Below are positions 25,514 through 33,951 of a stretch of 51,065 nucleotides of DNA, piece after piece. Location: the NCBI GenBank assembly GCA_017546165.1, contig JAFYXL010000004.1, positions 1 to 51,065 on the forward strand. Direction: 5' to 3'. The position numbers and the translations under genes were made by a program. This DNA is from Clostridia bacterium (GTDB lineage: Bacteria > Bacillota > Clostridia > Monoglobales > Monoglobaceae). The notes beneath the pieces are model-generated. The model made no database searches. It saw nothing but the letters and a program-made list of their open reading frames with translations, and was not told the origin of the DNA. Numbering within the stretch: position 1 is the first letter of the stretch; the number at the start of each line of letters is the position of its first letter.

Positions 25514-26234
25514 AGTATTGTGATATCCCGCAAAAAATACCCCAGGCTATCATCCGTTGGTAGTCGGGGTTTTTTAAATTTTTTGCCTCTTCCTTATTGG
25601 ATAAGAAACCGCACTCTACCAAAACCGATGGAATTTCATTGCCCTTTAATACATAAATCTTATCACCTGTTGCCTTTGCCTTTCGTGTATTTCCATCCTT
25701 TAAAATTCCCCTTACTGAATTTTGTATAGATTCCCCCAAAAGCTTGCTTTCGTCTATGTTGTCATCATAAAACACCTGCAATCCTTTGTACTGACTTTGA
25801 CTGAATCTGTTCATATGGATACTTATAAAAATATCCGCTTTATAATCATCAATATTTTTCTTCCGCATTTTAAGATCAGACATTTTCTGCGACACACCTT
25901 TTCCCCTATTGGGGTCTGCCGTATTAGTATCATCTACTCGAGTCATATAACAAACTCCGCCATTTTCCTCAATATATCCTTTTAATATATTAGCAATCTC
26001 AAGATTAAGCTCCTTTTCTACCGCTCCGTTATCCGATGCTCCGGCGTCAATACCCCCATGTCCCGGGTCAAGCAGAATAACTTTATTTCCCAAGGGTACC
26101 GCCATCACTTCGTCAGCTTTATACAAGCATCCTGCTCCCCATAACGAAAGGGCTATCCCTGACAAAATGGTTATTATAGAAATGTAAATCTTTTGCTTGC
26201 GAGAAATAATAAAAATTTTTAGTTTTTTACCCAC
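25503..26234 (-). CDS. cwlD: CwlD-type N-acetylmuramoyl-L-alanine amidase
   Basis: The protein has an N-terminal membrane segment (about 17-37) and an Amidase_3 domain with its zinc and catalytic residues: [26 protein letters not shown] and LVECGFLSN. It starts at GTG 26234, five bases after GAGGTGG, giving 243 residues, close to Bacillus CwlD (237). A longer in-frame reading to 26327 lacks a ribosome site and would cross the neighbouring terminator. CwlD removes peptide side chains from spore cortex so that muramic-delta-lactam can form, a prerequisite for germination. Its position beside sigE fits a sporulation role; general cell-wall amidase activity is the alternative. Confidence 0.88.
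   Translation of the reverse strand: MGKKLKIFIISRKQKIYISIITILSGIALSLWGAGCLYKADEVMAVPLGNKVILLDPGHGGIDAGASDNGAVEKELNLEIANILKGYIEENGGVCYMTRVDDTNTADPNRGKGVSQKMSDLKMRKKNIDDYKADIFISIHMNRFSQSQYKGLQVFYDDNIDESKLLGESIQNSVRGILKDGNTRKAKATGDKIYVLKGNEIPSVLVECGFLSNKEEAKNLKNPDYQRMIAWGIFCGISQYFTH
25539..25576 (+). terminator. sigE terminator embedded in the cwlD coding region
   Basis: The stem ACCCC...GGGGT, with an inner CTA-TCA / TTG-TAG pairing, is followed by TTTTTT on the plus strand, 26 bases past the sigE stop. The same bases encode the C-terminal part of CwlD on the minus strand. Confidence 0.75.
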
Positions 26235-26283
26235 TTCAACCACCTCATATAACAAAATATGAATAGAACAGGTTGTATAATGC

Positions 26284-26312
26284 AAAAAAAGAGAGGTTTT
26301 ACCCTCTCTTTT
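26284..26312 (-). terminator. Terminator after the topoisomerase IV A-subunit gene
   Basis: AAAGAGAGG and CCTCTCTTT form a perfect stem; on the minus strand it is followed by TTTTTTT. It separates the topoisomerase genes from cwlD. Confidence 0.85.
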
Positions 26313-26319
26313 ATATTTA

Positions 26320-28548
26320 TCAGTCAAATAGCGTTATTTGTTCCGTCCCTTCGTCTTCAGGACGAACAAAAGACCCCTTTGCAGGAATGTTTCTCGGTTT
26401 ATAAACCTTAATATCCTTGAATCTACATTCTGTACCTAAGAGTGCATCGGATATAACACTTCCCTTTGTTGGTTGCATAACCATTACACCTTGCGTACTC
26501 TTGGTAGTTTTTAATGCGACTTTCCCGCTATCAAAGCACAGCGCCTTGCCCCCGTTTGACAACAATACAATATCACTGTCCTCTAAAATGTGAATAATCT
26601 TTACTATTGGTGATACCGTGGAATAAGCATTGGTAAGCTTTTTGCGATTTGACTTTGTCCAGTAAGACTTAAGTTCAACTTTTGCCACCTTGCCGTTTTC
26701 AAAACAGAACAGTAAATACCCGCTGTAATCATGGGTTTCAACAACACCTACTACCTTTTCGTTGCTGCCCATTTGCAGTAAGTTCGGCAAGTATTCACCA
26801 AGCAAGCTTGCTTTACTGTCAGGAACATCATAAGCCTTGGTTTTGTAAACTTCACCTGAGCTTGAGAACACCAAAATTTCTGCTTTATTATCGGTTTCAA
26901 TGCACTTTATTATGCGGTCATTTTCCTTTAACTTCTGCTCACCACTAAATCTAAGTGACAAGAGTGAAATCTTTTTTAGATATCCGTCTGCAGTACAGAA
27001 CAGCTTAACAGGATAATTTTCAATCTGTTCTTCAACATCAGGAAGGTCAGCATCTCCTTCCAAAATAATATCTGTTTTTCTAGCCTCGCCAAACTTCTTT
27101 GAAATTTCTTTAAGCTGCTTTTCAATTATCTTTTCGATCTTCTTGTTGCTTTCAAGAGTGTCCCTAAGTTCTTTGAGTTCCGCCTCTAAAGATTCAATCT
27201 CAGCGGTACGTTTTAAAATATACTCTTTGTTGAAATTTCGCAGCTTGATTTCAGCTACAAATTCTGCCTGATTTTCCTCTATGTCAAAACCTCGCATAAG
27301 ATTTGGAACAACCATCTGCTCTTCCTCAGTCTCCCGAACAATTTTAACTGCTCTGTCAATATCAAGAAGAATTTTTTCAAGACCTTTTAAAAGATGTAAT
27401 TTTGCACTCTTTTTCTCTATATCATATCTGATGCCACGTTTGATACAATTTTTGCGGAACCTGAGCCACTCGCATATTATGTCATTTACCCCAAGAACCA
27501 TTGGAGAACCTTCAACCAAAATATTGAAGTTGCAGCCAAAACTATCCTGAAGCGGTGTCATTTTGAAAAGCTTGGCCATTAGCTTTTGGGGGTCTGTTCC
27601 CTTTTTCAAATCAATAGTAACTTTAAGACCGTTAAGATCTGTTTCATCACGAATATCCGAAATTTCCTTTAATTTACCCGCCTTTATAAGTTCAATAATC
27701 TTTTCAATTATAGCCTCTACAGTTGTGGTATAAGGTATTTCCTTTATATCAATACAGTTTGCAGATTTATCATATTCATATTTTGCACGAAGCTTGAATG
27801 AACCACGTCCCGTTGAATAAATCTCACGGAATGTATTTTCATCATATAGAACCTCGCCACCGGTTGAAAAATCAGGGGCTTTAAGTACGTCAAGTATATC
27901 GCTGTCAGGATTTTTCATAAGCTTTATAGTCGCATCACATATCTCCGAAAGGTTAAAACTACAGATATTTGATGCCATACCAACAGCAATACCCTGATTG
28001 GGGTTTACCAAAATATTAGGAAAACTTACAGGAAGAAGTGTAGGCTCTTTTAAACTTCCATCATAGTTATCTACAAAATCAACCGTATCCTTATCTATAT
28101 CACCAAAAATCTCAGCACAAATTTTTGAAAGTTTGACCTCAGTATAACGTGCAGCAGCATATGCCATATCTCTTGAATACTGACGTCCAAAATTACCTTT
28201 TGAATCAACAAGAGGGTGTAAAAGTGCCTGATGGCCCTCAGTAAGACGGACCATAGTCTCATATATTGCTGCATCTCCGTGAGGGTTCAGCTGCATTGTG
28301 CGGCCCACCACGTTGGCAGACTTGATACGATTGCCCGTAATAAGACCCATTTTATACATAGTATAAAGAAGCTTGCGGTGTGAGGGTTTGAATCCGTCAA
28401 TCTCCGGAATAGCACGAGAAATAATCACACTCATCGCATATGGCATATAATTGCTTTCGAGTGTGTATGTTATCTGTTGCTTGTCTATTATAGGTTCTAT
28501 AATCTTTTTAGGCTTTTCAGCAGATTTTTTATTTGTTTTTCTAGGCAT
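26320..28548 (-). CDS. parC: Type IIA topoisomerase A subunit, divergent topoisomerase IV (ParC) type
   Basis: The 742-residue protein has the GyrA/ParC breakage-reunion domain: RAIPEIDGFKPSHRK, a quinolone-pocket region NPHGDAAIYETMVR (89-101) and the catalytic tyrosine Y135 in ARYTEVKL. The shorter C-terminal beta-pinwheel lacks a recognisable GyrA box (QRRGGKG), which argues for decatenating topoisomerase IV rather than gyrase. The residue matching quinolone-contact Ser83 of GyrA is Ala93; the next acidic contact is Glu97. It lies 65 bases downstream of the B subunit gene, so both subunits come from one transcript. Clostridia commonly carry this divergent second pair besides gyrA/gyrB; the symbol is by analogy. 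Confidence 0.88.
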   Translation of the reverse strand: MPRKTNKKSAEKPKKIIEPIIDKQQITYTLESNYMPYAMSVIISRAIPEIDGFKPSHRKLLYTMYKMGLITGNRIKSANVVGRTMQLNPHGDAAIYETMVRLTEGHQALLHPLVDSKGNFGRQYSRDMAYAAARYTEVKLSKICAEIFGDIDKDTVDFVDNYDGSLKEPTLLPVSFPNILVNPNQGIAVGMASNICSFNLSEICDATIKLMKNPDSDILDVLKAPDFSTGGEVLYDENTFREIYSTGRGSFKLRAKYEYDKSANCIDIKEIPYTTTVEAIIEKIIELIKAGKLKEISDIRDETDLNGLKVTIDLKKGTDPQKLMAKLFKMTPLQDSFGCNFNILVEGSPMVLGVNDIICEWLRFRKNCIKRGIRYDIEKKSAKLHLLKGLEKILLDIDRAVKIVRETEEEQMVVPNLMRGFDIEENQAEFVAEIKLRNFNKEYILKRTAEIESLEAELKELRDTLESNKKIEKIIEKQLKEISKKFGEARKTDIILEGDADLPDVEEQIENYPVKLFCTADGYLKKISLLSLRFSGEQKLKENDRIIKCIETDNKAEILVFSSSGEVYKTKAYDVPDSKASLLGEYLPNLLQMGSNEKVVGVVETHDYSGYLLFCFENGKVAKVELKSYWTKSNRKKLTNAYSTVSPIVKIIHILEDSDIVLLSNGGKALCFDSGKVALKTTKSTQGVMVMQPTKGSVISDALLGTECRFKDIKVYKPRNIPAKGSFVRPEDEGTEQITLFD

Positions 28549-28613
28549 TTTTTCTATTTCCTTTCAAAGCACTTAATAAATTCTCACGTACAAGACATTA
28601 AATTTATAAGTGG

Positions 28614-30593
28614 CTACATAAGGTCTGTCATATCAATATACTTATATCCATTTTCGGCAATATGTTCTTTTCTGCCTGACAAGTTGTCACCAAGAAGAAG
28701 TTCAAACACTTCCTTTGTTTTTTCAACATCATCGGGCATAACCTTTATAAGACGTCTGGTTTCAGGATTCATTGTTGTCTCCCACATCATCTCAGGTTGA
28801 TTTTCACCAAGACCTTTGCTCCGCTGGATTGTATATTTCTGGTTTTCAAGCTTTTTTAAAATATCCGCTTTTTCCCGTTCATCAAAAGCAAAATAGGTGT
28901 TGTTTTTTGAATTTATCTCATAAAGCGGCGACTCAGCAATATATACATATCCCTTTTCAATCAAAGTTGGAGTCAGTCTGTAAAGCATTGTTAAAACAAG
29001 TGTTCTTATCTGAAATCCGTCAACATCGGCATCAGTACAGATGATTACTTTGTTCCACCGCAAATTACCCAAATCAAAAGAACTTAAATCCTTGTTGTTT
29101 TTTGAACTTATTTCAACACCACACCCCAGGACTTTCAGCAAATCAACTATAACATCACTCTTAAAGATTCTGTCATAGTCTGCTTTAAGGCAATTGAGAA
29201 TTTTTCCCCTTAGTGGGATAATTGCCTGAAACTCACTGTCACGGCCCAATTTACACGCACCAAGCGCTGAGTCACCCTCCACAATATATATCTCCCTGAC
29301 TGACGGGTCTTTGCTTCGGCAGTCAACAAACTTTTTCACACGGTTCAATGCATCAAGTTTGCCATCCAACTTCTTCTTCATATTTGTTCTTGTTTTTTCA
29401 GCAGTTTCACGGCTGCGTTTGTTGACAAGAACCTGCTCTGCCAACCTTTCGGCATCCATTTTGTTTTCAATAAAGTAAACATCAAGCTGTTCACGCAAAA
29501 ATTCAGTCATTGAATCCTGAATAAACTTATTGGTAATTGCCTTTTTGGTCTGGTTTTCATAGCTTGTTAAGGTTGAAAACGAATTACTTATAAGACAAAT
29601 ACTGTCCTGAACATCTGTAAATACAATTTTCGACTCATTTTTTGTGTATTTTCCGTTTGCTTTGAGGTACTTGTCAATAGCATAAACAAAGGCATTACGT
29701 ACGGCTTTGTCCGGTGCTCCGCCGTGTTCCAAAAAACTGGAGTTATGGTAGTATTCAATTACATTCACGTCATTATTCATACAAAAGGCAAAACTCATTT
29801 TTACCTTATATTCTTCCTTATCCTCACGGTCACGGCCACGACGTTCAGCTTCAATATAGTGTGGAATGGTCTTTTCTTTGCCATCGCACAACTCCTTGAG
29901 GTAGTCCATAATACCATTTTCATATTCAAAAACAAATTCTTCAAACTTGCCCGGCTCGGTCTCGTTATATAAAACAAACTTAACTCCGGAGTTTACAACC
30001 GCTTGCTTCTTCAAAACATCACAATAATAATCAAGGGATATGTCTATATCAGTAAAAACTTCAATATCAGGTTTCCAGTGAATTTTTGTACCTGTATGTC
30101 TATGGCGAAAAGGTGTTTTTTGAAGTCCGCCTATATTTTCTCCTTTTTCAAAATGAAGTTCAAACTTATGCCCGTCACGAAGAACCTCTACGTCCATATA
30201 TTCAGAACTATACTGGGTAGCACAGGTACCAAGTCCGTTAAGTCCAAGGCTGAATTCATAGTTCTCGCCTGAATTGTTTTTATATTTACCACCTGCGTAC
30301 ATTTCACAAAAGACAAGCTCCCAATTGAAACGTTCCTCTCTTTGATTGTAATCTACAGGTATTCCACGTCCGTAGTCTTCAACTTCTACCGACTTATCAA
30401 GGAAACGTCGCACGATTATAATATCACCGTGCCCCTCTCTCGCCTCATCAATAGAGTTTGACAGAATTTCAAAAACAGAATGGCGACAGCCCTCAATACC
30501 GTCAGAACCAAAAATAACCGCCGGGCGTTTTCTTACCCTGTCAGCACCTTTGAGAGCAACAATGCTGTCGTCATTGTAACTTTTAGCACACAC
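28614..30593 (-). CDS. parE: Type IIA topoisomerase B subunit, divergent topoisomerase IV (ParE) type
   Basis: The 659-residue protein starts at a GTG, 11 bases after GGAGG. It has the GHKL ATPase core (EILSNSIDEA, DYGRGIPVD, GLNGLGTC), the transducer domain, and a TOPRIM domain with EGDSALGACKLGRD and DADVDG. The first TOPRIM motif differs from the usual EGDSAGGSAK, and the N-terminal RPAVIFGSDGIEGC differs from RPGMYIGST, so it is a divergent branch. With the downstream A subunit it forms an ATP-dependent type II topoisomerase, probably for chromosome decatenation. Promoter and a palindromic leader lie upstream. Confidence 0.88.
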   Translation of the reverse strand: MCAKSYNDDSIVALKGADRVRKRPAVIFGSDGIEGCRHSVFEILSNSIDEAREGHGDIIIVRRFLDKSVEVEDYGRGIPVDYNQREERFNWELVFCEMYAGGKYKNNSGENYEFSLGLNGLGTCATQYSSEYMDVEVLRDGHKFELHFEKGENIGGLQKTPFRHRHTGTKIHWKPDIEVFTDIDISLDYYCDVLKKQAVVNSGVKFVLYNETEPGKFEEFVFEYENGIMDYLKELCDGKEKTIPHYIEAERRGRDREDKEEYKVKMSFAFCMNNDVNVIEYYHNSSFLEHGGAPDKAVRNAFVYAIDKYLKANGKYTKNESKIVFTDVQDSICLISNSFSTLTSYENQTKKAITNKFIQDSMTEFLREQLDVYFIENKMDAERLAEQVLVNKRSRETAEKTRTNMKKKLDGKLDALNRVKKFVDCRSKDPSVREIYIVEGDSALGACKLGRDSEFQAIIPLRGKILNCLKADYDRIFKSDVIVDLLKVLGCGVEISSKNNKDLSSFDLGNLRWNKVIICTDADVDGFQIRTLVLTMLYRLTPTLIEKGYVYIAESPLYEINSKNNTYFAFDEREKADILKKLENQKYTIQRSKGLGENQPEMMWETTMNPETRRLIKVMPDDVEKTKEVFELLLGDNLSGRKEHIAENGYKYIDMTDLM

Positions 30594-30635
30594 CTTAGTT
30601 CGTACCTCCGTCTTAAAACTTTCCTGAATATTATC

Positions 30636-30656
30636 AAATCTACATATAGTAGATTT
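30636..30656 (-). other. Perfect 21-base palindromic hairpin in the parE leader
   Basis: AAATCTAC-atata-GTAGATTT lies between the promoter and the ribosome site. There is no U-run. It could be an operator or an mRNA 5' stabiliser. Confidence 0.45.
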
Positions 30657-30680
30657 TACTTACAATATTTCACAATATAC

Positions 30681-30709
30681 AGTATAACAAAAAAAATTTC
30701 CAATGTAAA
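30681..30709 (-). promoter_or_regulatory. Sigma-A-type promoter of parE-parC
   Basis: Minus strand: TTTACA (30709-30704), 17-bp spacer, TATACT (30686-30681), about 90 bases before the GTG start. Confidence 0.7.
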
Positions 30710-30792
30710 GTATATTTTTTAATTTTTCCTCATACCCAAATAGATATTCTGGCAAAAATTAATTTGAACTTACACTTTTTAACAGATATATA

Positions 30793-30821
30793 TTGCATTT
30801 TATACTTAAAAATGATATACT
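30793..30821 (+). promoter_or_regulatory. Sigma-A-type promoter of the ECF S component-tcdA pair
   Basis: Plus strand: TTGCAT (30793-30798), 17-bp spacer, TATACT (30816-30821). The leader is about 50 bases, too short for a known riboswitch. Confidence 0.7.
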
Positions 30822-30880
30822 TTAGGTGTTATTAATATACGTTGTATCCGATTTTCGGAATGACAGTAGGAGGTAATAAA

Positions 30881-31513
30881 ATGACAAAAAGAAGTAAAAA
30901 TGACACTGTTGGTTTAGTTCAGTTGGCATTATTCGGAGCGATTGTAATTCTTATAGCGTTCACACCATTTATAGGCTACATTCCGCTGGGTTTCACCAAG
31001 GCCACTACTATTCACATACCTGTAATCATTGGTTCTATCATACTAGGGCCAAGGCGTGGGGCTGTTTTAGGGTTCATTTTCGGACTTACAAGCCTTATAA
31101 ACAACACAATAAACCCATCCCTTACATCATTTGTGTTTACTCCTTTTTATAGTCTGGGCAATGCAAACGGAAATTTTTTAAGTCTTGTTATCTGCTTTGT
31201 TCCAAGAATTTTGGTAGGTATTGTTCCATACTATACCTACAAGGCTTTCTCAAAGCTTAAAGCAAATTCCGTAATTTCCTGTATTATCGCGGGAGTCTTA
31301 GGCTCACTTACAAATACAATTCTTGTTATGAATATGATATATTTCTTCTTTGGTGAAATTTACGGCAAAATCCAGGGTACCGCCCAAAACACACTCTACT
31401 CGGTAATTCTTTCCGTTATACTTATAAACGGCGTGCCCGAAGCAATTGTAGCCGCAATTATTACAACCTTTGTAGTAAAGGCTATTCAATCCGCAAGAAA
31501 GGTAAATTTATAA
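30881..31513 (+). CDS. ECF transporter substrate-binding (S) component, vitamin type, substrate unknown
   Basis: The 210-residue membrane protein has about six hydrophobic segments and the S-component layout: an early GLVQLALFGAIVIL helix, the loop FIGYIPLGFTKATTIHIPVIIG and LGPRRGAVLGFIFGLTSLI. These match the folate/pantothenate/riboflavin-like S-component family (ECF_trnsprt), most like pantothenate-type members. The substrate cannot be fixed from sequence alone. S components work with shared EcfA1/A2 ATPases and EcfT, which are not in this window, so it is probably a group II, stand-alone S subunit. The ATG at 30881 follows AGGAGGTAA; an upstream in-frame ATG at 30842 lacks a ribosome site. 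tcdA follows directly. Confidence 0.85.
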   Translation: MTKRSKNDTVGLVQLALFGAIVILIAFTPFIGYIPLGFTKATTIHIPVIIGSIILGPRRGAVLGFIFGLTSLINNTINPSLTSFVFTPFYSLGNANGNFLSLVICFVPRILVGIVPYYTYKAFSKLKANSVISCIIAGVLGSLTNTILVMNMIYFFFGEIYGKIQGTAQNTLYSVILSVILINGVPEAIVAAIITTFVVKAIQSARKVNL

Positions 31514-32224
31514 ATGTCCGAAAGTTTTTTAAGAACAGAAATGCTCTTAGGTACAGAAAATTTACAAAAGCTCAAAAACTCTCATATCGCTGTTTTTGGT
31601 TTAGGCGGTGTGGGCGGTCATACTGTTGAGGCGCTGGCTCGTTCAGGAATTGGTACTTTTACACTTTTTGACTCAGACACAGTTGCTGAAAGCAACCTCA
31701 ATCGTCAGATTATTGCCACGGTTGAAACAATCGGTATGCCAAAAACTGAGGCTTTGAAAAATCGTATTCTAAGCATTAATCCCAACGCAGTTGTAAATAC
31801 CCACAATATCTTTTACCTGCCGGAAAACGCAGACAAGTTTCCCCTTGATGACTTTGACTATGTTGTTGATGCCATTGATACTGTAAGTGCAAAAATCGAA
31901 CTTGCCGTAAGATGTGAAAAAGCAAACGTCAAACTTGTGAGTTCAATGGGTACCGGCAATAAGCTTAATCCTACAGATTTAAAGGTTGCTGATATTTATA
32001 AAACATCAGTATGCCCCTTGGCCCGTGTAATGCGTCGCGAACTTAAAAATCGCGGAATAAAAAATTTAAAAGTAGTATATTCTGAAGAAAAACCAATCAA
32101 GCCACTAGTCCTTTATAACGAAGATACTTCGAAGAAACAAACTCCCGGAAGTTGCTCATTTGTCCCTTCCGTTGCAGGGCTTATAATTGCAAGCGAAGTT
32201 ATAAAAGATTTATGTGAAATATAA
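31514..32224 (+). CDS. tcdA: tRNA threonylcarbamoyladenosine dehydratase
   Basis: The 236-residue E1/ThiF-fold protein has the adenylation loop VFGLGGVGGHTVEALARSG, the acidic strand LFDSDTVAESNLNRQI and the VDAIDTVSAK segment. It matches TcdA (CsdL/YgdL), which uses ATP to cyclise t6A37 to ct6A in ANN-decoding tRNAs. It starts on the base after the S-component stop, so the two are co-translated. MoeB/ThiF/HesA are possible alternatives, but the short length and the KTSVCPLARVMRRELKNRGI block favour TcdA. Confidence 0.88.
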   Translation: MSESFLRTEMLLGTENLQKLKNSHIAVFGLGGVGGHTVEALARSGIGTFTLFDSDTVAESNLNRQIIATVETIGMPKTEALKNRILSINPNAVVNTHNIFYLPENADKFPLDDFDYVVDAIDTVSAKIELAVRCEKANVKLVSSMGTGNKLNPTDLKVADIYKTSVCPLARVMRRELKNRGIKNLKVVYSEEKPIKPLVLYNEDTSKKQTPGSCSFVPSVAGLIIASEVIKDLCEI

Positions 32225-32252
32225 AAAAATCCCCGTGTCCGGGGATTTTTTT
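32223..32252. terminator. Bidirectional terminator between convergent tcdA and pncC
   Basis: AATCCCCG-tgtc-CGGGGATT is flanked by A-run and T-run on each side, ending tcdA on the plus strand and pncC on the minus strand. Confidence 0.88.
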
Positions 32253-32754
32253 ATTTTCTCACATCAACATCAAGTCCCAGCACACCTCGCCTTGCTATTT
32301 CCATAGCAGTAATGACCGTTTGCTGCCTTACCTGATTTCTGTTACCGTTAAACAAAAACCTAAATGCCTGATGGATATCATTTCCGCAAATGCCAATCCA
32401 CACTGTACCTACGGGTTTTTCAGGTGTTCCTCCGCCAGGACCTGCGATTCCGGTAACAGATATTCCAAAATCCGCTCCCGAAATTGCCTTTACTCCCTTG
32501 CACATTTCAAGTGCAGTTTCATATGAGACTGCCCCAAACTTCAAAAGAGTTTTCTCATTGACACCCAGAAGCTTGGTTTTTTGTTCGTTTGAGTATGTCA
32601 CAACTCCACAATCAAAACACCCCGAAGCACCGGGAACAGAAGTTATTTTTGCGGCAATCATACCGCCTGTACAACTTTCGGCTGTTGCAATTTTCATATT
32701 TTTTTCAAGCAAAGCTTTGCAAAGCCTTGTTTCAATACTCTCAAACTTTTCCAT
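32251..32754 (-). CDS. pncC: CinA C-terminal-domain protein, probable nicotinamide-nucleotide amidase
   Basis: The 167-residue single-domain protein contains the CinA-C motifs AESCTGG (26-32), VTYSNEQK and the glycine-rich GISVTGIAGPGGGTPEKPVGTVW. Stand-alone CinA-C proteins deamidate nicotinamide mononucleotide in the pyridine-nucleotide salvage cycle. The N-terminal CinA domain is absent, as in PncC. It is the last gene of nifS-thiI-pncC, seven bases after thiI. Competence linkage is not implied. Confidence 0.9.
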   Translation of the reverse strand: MEKFESIETRLCKALLEKNMKIATAESCTGGMIAAKITSVPGASGCFDCGVVTYSNEQKTKLLGVNEKTLLKFGAVSYETALEMCKGVKAISGADFGISVTGIAGPGGGTPEKPVGTVWIGICGNDIHQAFRFLFNGNRNQVRQQTVITAMEIARRGVLGLDVDVRK

Positions 32755-32761
32755 ATCTTTA

Positions 32762-33937
32762 TTACTTTACAATAAGAATTTCCTCTTCATTTATTGCCTT
32801 TTCAATCATTTCATCAATATTATCAAGCGCTTTTTCAGCCTCAATAATTTCATTAAGATTTGGCTTTGTTTTTGGATGTTTGGGAACAAAAATTGTACAG
32901 CAATCCTCATATGGCAAAATAGAGGTTTCGTAGGTCTCAATTTTCTTTGAAATTGTAACTATTTCCTCCTTGTCCATACCGATAAGAGGTCTGAAAACAG
33001 GCATTGAAACTGCATTATCTGTGCAAACAAGGCTCTCCATTGTCTGGCTTGCTACCTGCCCGATACTCTCACCTGTTATAAGTGCCGCTGAGTTATTTTC
33101 CACAGAAATTTTTTCAGCTATACGCATCATAATTCTTCTCATAATTACAGTAAGATAATTTTCAGGGCATTTTTCAATTATCGCAAGTTGAATTTCAGTA
33201 AATGGTACAATATGAAGTCGGATTTTTCCGCAATACTCCGCCATTTCCTTTGCCAAATCAATTACCTTCTCTTTGGCACGGTCACTTGTATAAGGATGGC
33301 TGTGAAAGTGAACTGCTTCAAGTTCAACACCACGTTTTGATATCATATACCCGGCAACCGGACTATCTATGCCGCCTGAAAGTAAAATTGTTGACTTTCC
33401 GTTTGTACCAACAGGCATACCTCCTGCACCCTTTATTTTGCTGGTATATACATAGGCTTCCTGACGAATTTCCACGTTTACCAAAATTTCGGGGTTATGA
33501 ACATCAACCGAAAGCCCATCAACCGCAGTTAATATTCTTCCGCCAAGTTCTCTTGCAATTTGTGGAGAATTAAGTGGGAACTTTTTATCTTCTCTCTTTG
33601 CCTCAACCTTGAAGGTTTTTCCACTTGGCGAAAGTTCATTCACACACTGAATCGCTGTACGGGCAATACTGTCCATATCTTTATCACATTTTACAACAGG
33701 ACAAATATTTACAATTCCAAAAATCTTCTTAAGAACCTTAAGAGCTTGTTGCATATCTGCTGTTTCATCAAGAGGCTCAACATAGACCGTTGATTGTGCA
33801 CGTCTTACGCTAAATTTACCAATTCTGTCAAGACGACTTTTTATATTATCAAGCAACTTTCTTTCAAACAAAGGTTTGTTTAATCCCTTAAGTGCGATTT
33901 CTCCGTATTTTAATAAAATCAAATCTATCTTTTGCAT
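32762..33937 (-). CDS. thiI: ThiI, tRNA 4-thiouridine synthase
   Basis: The 391-residue protein has an N-terminal ferredoxin-like and THUMP RNA-binding region (about 1-165) and a PP-loop ATP pyrophosphatase domain with the motif LLSGGIDSP (about 184-192). It adenylates U8 of tRNA and transfers sulfur from a cysteine desulfurase; in some bacteria it also supplies sulfur for thiazole. There is no C-terminal rhodanese domain, as in Bacillus. The upstream neighbour is a cysteine desulfurase, the usual dedicated partner, 14 bases away. Confidence 0.95.
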   Translation of the reverse strand: MQKIDLILLKYGEIALKGLNKPLFERKLLDNIKSRLDRIGKFSVRRAQSTVYVEPLDETADMQQALKVLKKIFGIVNICPVVKCDKDMDSIARTAIQCVNELSPSGKTFKVEAKREDKKFPLNSPQIARELGGRILTAVDGLSVDVHNPEILVNVEIRQEAYVYTSKIKGAGGMPVGTNGKSTILLSGGIDSPVAGYMISKRGVELEAVHFHSHPYTSDRAKEKVIDLAKEMAEYCGKIRLHIVPFTEIQLAIIEKCPENYLTVIMRRIMMRIAEKISVENNSAALITGESIGQVASQTMESLVCTDNAVSMPVFRPLIGMDKEEIVTISKKIETYETSILPYEDCCTIFVPKHPKTKPNLNEIIEAEKALDNIDEMIEKAINEEEILIVK

Positions 33938-33951
33938 AATACTTTTCCTCT

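Noticed and set aside
25503..26327. Longer cwlD start at 26327
   Set aside because: It would begin in the terminator of the previous operon, lacks a ribosome site, and adds 31 residues with no family counterpart; the GTG at 26234 has GAGGTGG in front.
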